From contig JACAEM010000008.1 in the NCBI GenBank assembly GCA_013388855.1, positions 1-64,000 of the forward strand: a stretch of 64,000 nucleotides of DNA, given 5' to 3'. Shown one piece after another: positions 62,498 through 64,000 of this stretch (its first letter is position 1; each line of letters opens with the position of its first letter). The translations under genes and the position numbers were made by a program. Under the pieces are notes generated by a model. It worked only from the letters and a program-made list of their open reading frames with translations, was not told the DNA's origin and made no database searches. Source of the DNA: Chloroflexota bacterium. Lineage in GTDB: Bacteria; Chloroflexota; Anaerolineae; Anaerolineales; Villigracilaceae.

Positions 62498-63556
62498 ATG
62501 TCAAAACTCGCTTCGATCTTCAAGAACAACCTCTTCAGCATCATCAGTTGGGCTGTCACCTTGATCCTTGTGGGAGGCATGGTGGGCGGCTCATTAATGT
62601 GGAAAAAAAACACTGCCACCGTTCAGGCGCCGCCACCCGAGCCGACCGTCGCGCCAGATGAGATTCAGCCCGAAGTGGCGATGCCAGCTCTGGGTATGCC
62701 CGAATCGTTCTCATCCATTGAGAGGGAGATCCAGATCAAAACGAATGTCCCGGCGGACAAGCCGCGTTACAAGCCGGTCGAATACCGTGTATCGCGCGGT
62801 GATTCTGTGTTTGCGATTTCGGAATCGTTCAAGCTTAAACCTGAAACCGTTTTGTGGGCCAATTATGATGTTTTGCAGGATGATCCCCACAGCCTGGCGC
62901 CGGGCATGGTTCTGAAGATTCCTCCCACCGATGGCATTTATTACCAGTGGAAGGAAAACGACACGCTTGAGAAGGTCGCCAATGAATTCAAGGCGAATAT
63001 CGATGATATTTTGAATTATCCGGGGAACGATATAGACTTGGCTGACCCCAAGATCGAGTCGGGATCATGGGTCATGATTCCCGGCGGTGAACGCGAGTTT
63101 GTGCAATGGCTGGTTCCAACGGTGGCGCGCGGTTCATCGGGTACATCGCCCACAAACCAGAATTCGTGTCCCGGTGGGGCGATAGGCAGCGGTGGTTTCG
63201 TATGGCCGGCGGACAATCATTTCCTCTCCGGCAACGATTACTGGTCCGGTCACCTGGGCATCGACATTGCCGCGGGCGAGGGCGCGCCGGTCTATGCCGC
63301 AGACAGCGGCGTGGTGACCATGGCGCAGGGCGGCTACAACTATGGCTATGGCAACGTTATTCAAATCGACCACGGCAACGGTTATTCGACGCTGTATGCG
63401 CACTTAAGCACGATTGGCGTGAGCGTCTGTTCCAGTGTGAGCGCGGGTCAATGGATTGGCGCTGCCGGCAACACCGGCAATTCGCAAGGTGCGCACCTGC
63501 ACTTTGAAGTCCGCCAGAACGGCGGGTTCATCAACCCCTGGTTCGTACTGCCCTAG
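62498..63556 (+). CDS. Membrane-anchored LysM-M23 peptidase
   Basis: 352 residues. Anchor helix 11-34; two LysM repeats (EYRVSRGDSVFAISESFKL; YQWKENDTLEKVANEFKAN) bind peptidoglycan; M23 domain with HLGIDIAAGEG, LYAHLST and AHLHFEVRQ as metal motifs. A probable cell-wall hydrolase or its regulator. It lies 12 nt after rho, so part of that transcript. Confidence 0.9.
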   Translation: MSKLASIFKNNLFSIISWAVTLILVGGMVGGSLMWKKNTATVQAPPPEPTVAPDEIQPEVAMPALGMPESFSSIEREIQIKTNVPADKPRYKPVEYRVSRGDSVFAISESFKLKPETVLWANYDVLQDDPHSLAPGMVLKIPPTDGIYYQWKENDTLEKVANEFKANIDDILNYPGNDIDLADPKIESGSWVMIPGGEREFVQWLVPTVARGSSGTSPTNQNSCPGGAIGSGGFVWPADNHFLSGNDYWSGHLGIDIAAGEGAPVYAADSGVVTMAQGGYNYGYGNVIQIDHGNGYSTLYAHLSTIGVSVCSSVSAGQWIGAAGNTGNSQGAHLHFEVRQNGGFINPWFVLP

Positions 63557-63570
63557 AAAAAACGACCTCG

Positions 63571-64000
63571 ATGGACCAAAACGAACTCAACAAACTGCTC
63601 TCCAAATTAAAACTGGGAAGTATTCGGTATTTCGATTCCCTCGGCTCAACCAATGACGAGGCTTTGGCTTGGGCAACCAGCGGCGCAAAAGACATGTCGC
63701 TCATCGTTGCAGACGAGCAGACGATGGGACGCGGCAGATACGACCGTCCCTGGTTCACGCCTCCCGGCACCGCACTTGCCTTTAGCCTGATCCTGCGTCC
63801 TGCGCTGGAGGAAAGACCCCATCTTTCAAGATTGGTGGGGTTGGCAGCATTATCCATCGCCCAAGCCATCCAGGCGCGTGGCCTCTACCCGGAGGTCAAA
63901 TGGCCTAACGATGTGCTCCTCAATCGCCGTAAAGTCGCGGGAGTGCTGATCGAACTGGTCTGGTCGGGGGAGGATGTCGAGAACGTTGTCATCGGGGTTG
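63571..64000 (+). CDS. birA: Biotin-protein ligase (partial, runs off right edge)
   Basis: 143 codons seen to the window edge. Attaches biotin to acetyl-CoA carboxylase and similar proteins. DSLGSTNDEAL, the biotin-AMP loop TMGRGRYDRPW (about 48-58) and VKWPNDVLLNRRKVAGVLIE identify the catalytic domain. No N-terminal DNA-binding domain, so it is a group I ligase. It starts 14 nt after the LysM-M23 gene. ATG 63571 has no strong ribosome site. Confidence 0.9.
   Translation, partial: MDQNELNKLLSKLKLGSIRYFDSLGSTNDEALAWATSGAKDMSLIVADEQTMGRGRYDRPWFTPPGTALAFSLILRPALEERPHLSRLVGLAALSIAQAIQARGLYPEVKWPNDVLLNRRKVAGVLIELVWSGEDVENVVIGV

Overview
The window looks like chromosomal sequence from an Anaerolineae-type member of the Chloroflexota. 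This rests on gene content, not on a marker-gene search. The signs are many Thr/Pro-rich surface proteins and lipoproteins, an isopentenyl phosphate kinase, an NBR1-type Ig-like lipoprotein, WD40/TolB-like lipoproteins, a c-di-AMP cyclase next to a YbbR protein, and several palindromic repeat families scattered between and inside genes. I see no tRNA, rRNA operon, CRISPR array, prophage or transposase.

Layout. 1-8.4 kb: a left-truncated Thr/Pro-rich GerMN-domain membrane protein (-), isopentenyl phosphate kinase, a long formate-tetrahydrofolate ligase, a GT-C glycosyltransferase (-) and an amidase. 8.4-19.2 kb: two Cys-rich lipoproteins (one with an FGE-sulfatase domain) flanking an acyltransferase; acetoacetyl-CoA synthetase; a minus-strand run tgt-uppP-M20 peptidase-binding-protein-like lipoprotein; and a coupled pair made of a single-pass protein with an LPRTG-like C-terminus plus a four-helix membrane protein. 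19-27 kb: a clostripain-family protease, three small membrane or unknown genes, recJ, a propeller lipoprotein, a HypA-like protein and the RNase P RNA gene. 27-34.8 kb: coaE with an extra domain, cdaA, a YbbR protein, der, a polysaccharide deacetylase and a GMC oxidoreductase. 34.8-42.4 kb: kynureninase, a SIMPL protein, a TsnR-like rRNA methyltransferase, an RluA-type synthase, and the serine block DUF1015-serA / serC. 42.5-50.7 kb: a propeller lipoprotein, an M23 peptidase, lgt, a sulfotransferase, SRPBCC, dienelactone hydrolase and Ig-like lipoprotein genes. 50.7-60.5 kb: recA, then a respiratory block (Rrf2 regulator, cydA, cydB, SQR-like flavoprotein, a 40-residue ORF, fused cydDC). 60.5-64 kb: an SRPBCC protein, rho with a long leader, a LysM-M23 protein and a birA fragment running off the right edge.

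How genes work together. The 52.1-60.5 kb block reads as a bd-oxidase module: a Cys-containing Rrf2 regulator with a 9-bp inverted repeat just before its start, the two oxidase subunits, a sulfide:quinone-oxidoreductase-like enzyme that could feed quinol to it, a tiny membrane ORF with a strong ribosome site, and the thiol exporter needed for bd assembly. serA, serC and DUF1015 form a serine unit. cdaA and YbbR form a c-di-AMP unit.

The most striking observations are: (1) a palindromic repeat inserted in what looks like the P12 arm of RNase P RNA, with a relative in frame inside kynureninase; (2) several other repeat words in frame inside coding genes, most of all in cydDC; (3) nine genes whose -10 box lies 6-7 nt before the ATG, as expected for leaderless mRNAs, with the rnpB promoter giving a local calibration; (4) the LPRTG-like protein / four-helix protein pair; and (5) the cyd-SQR-small ORF block. 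Homology calls come from motif recognition by eye; no database search was run.
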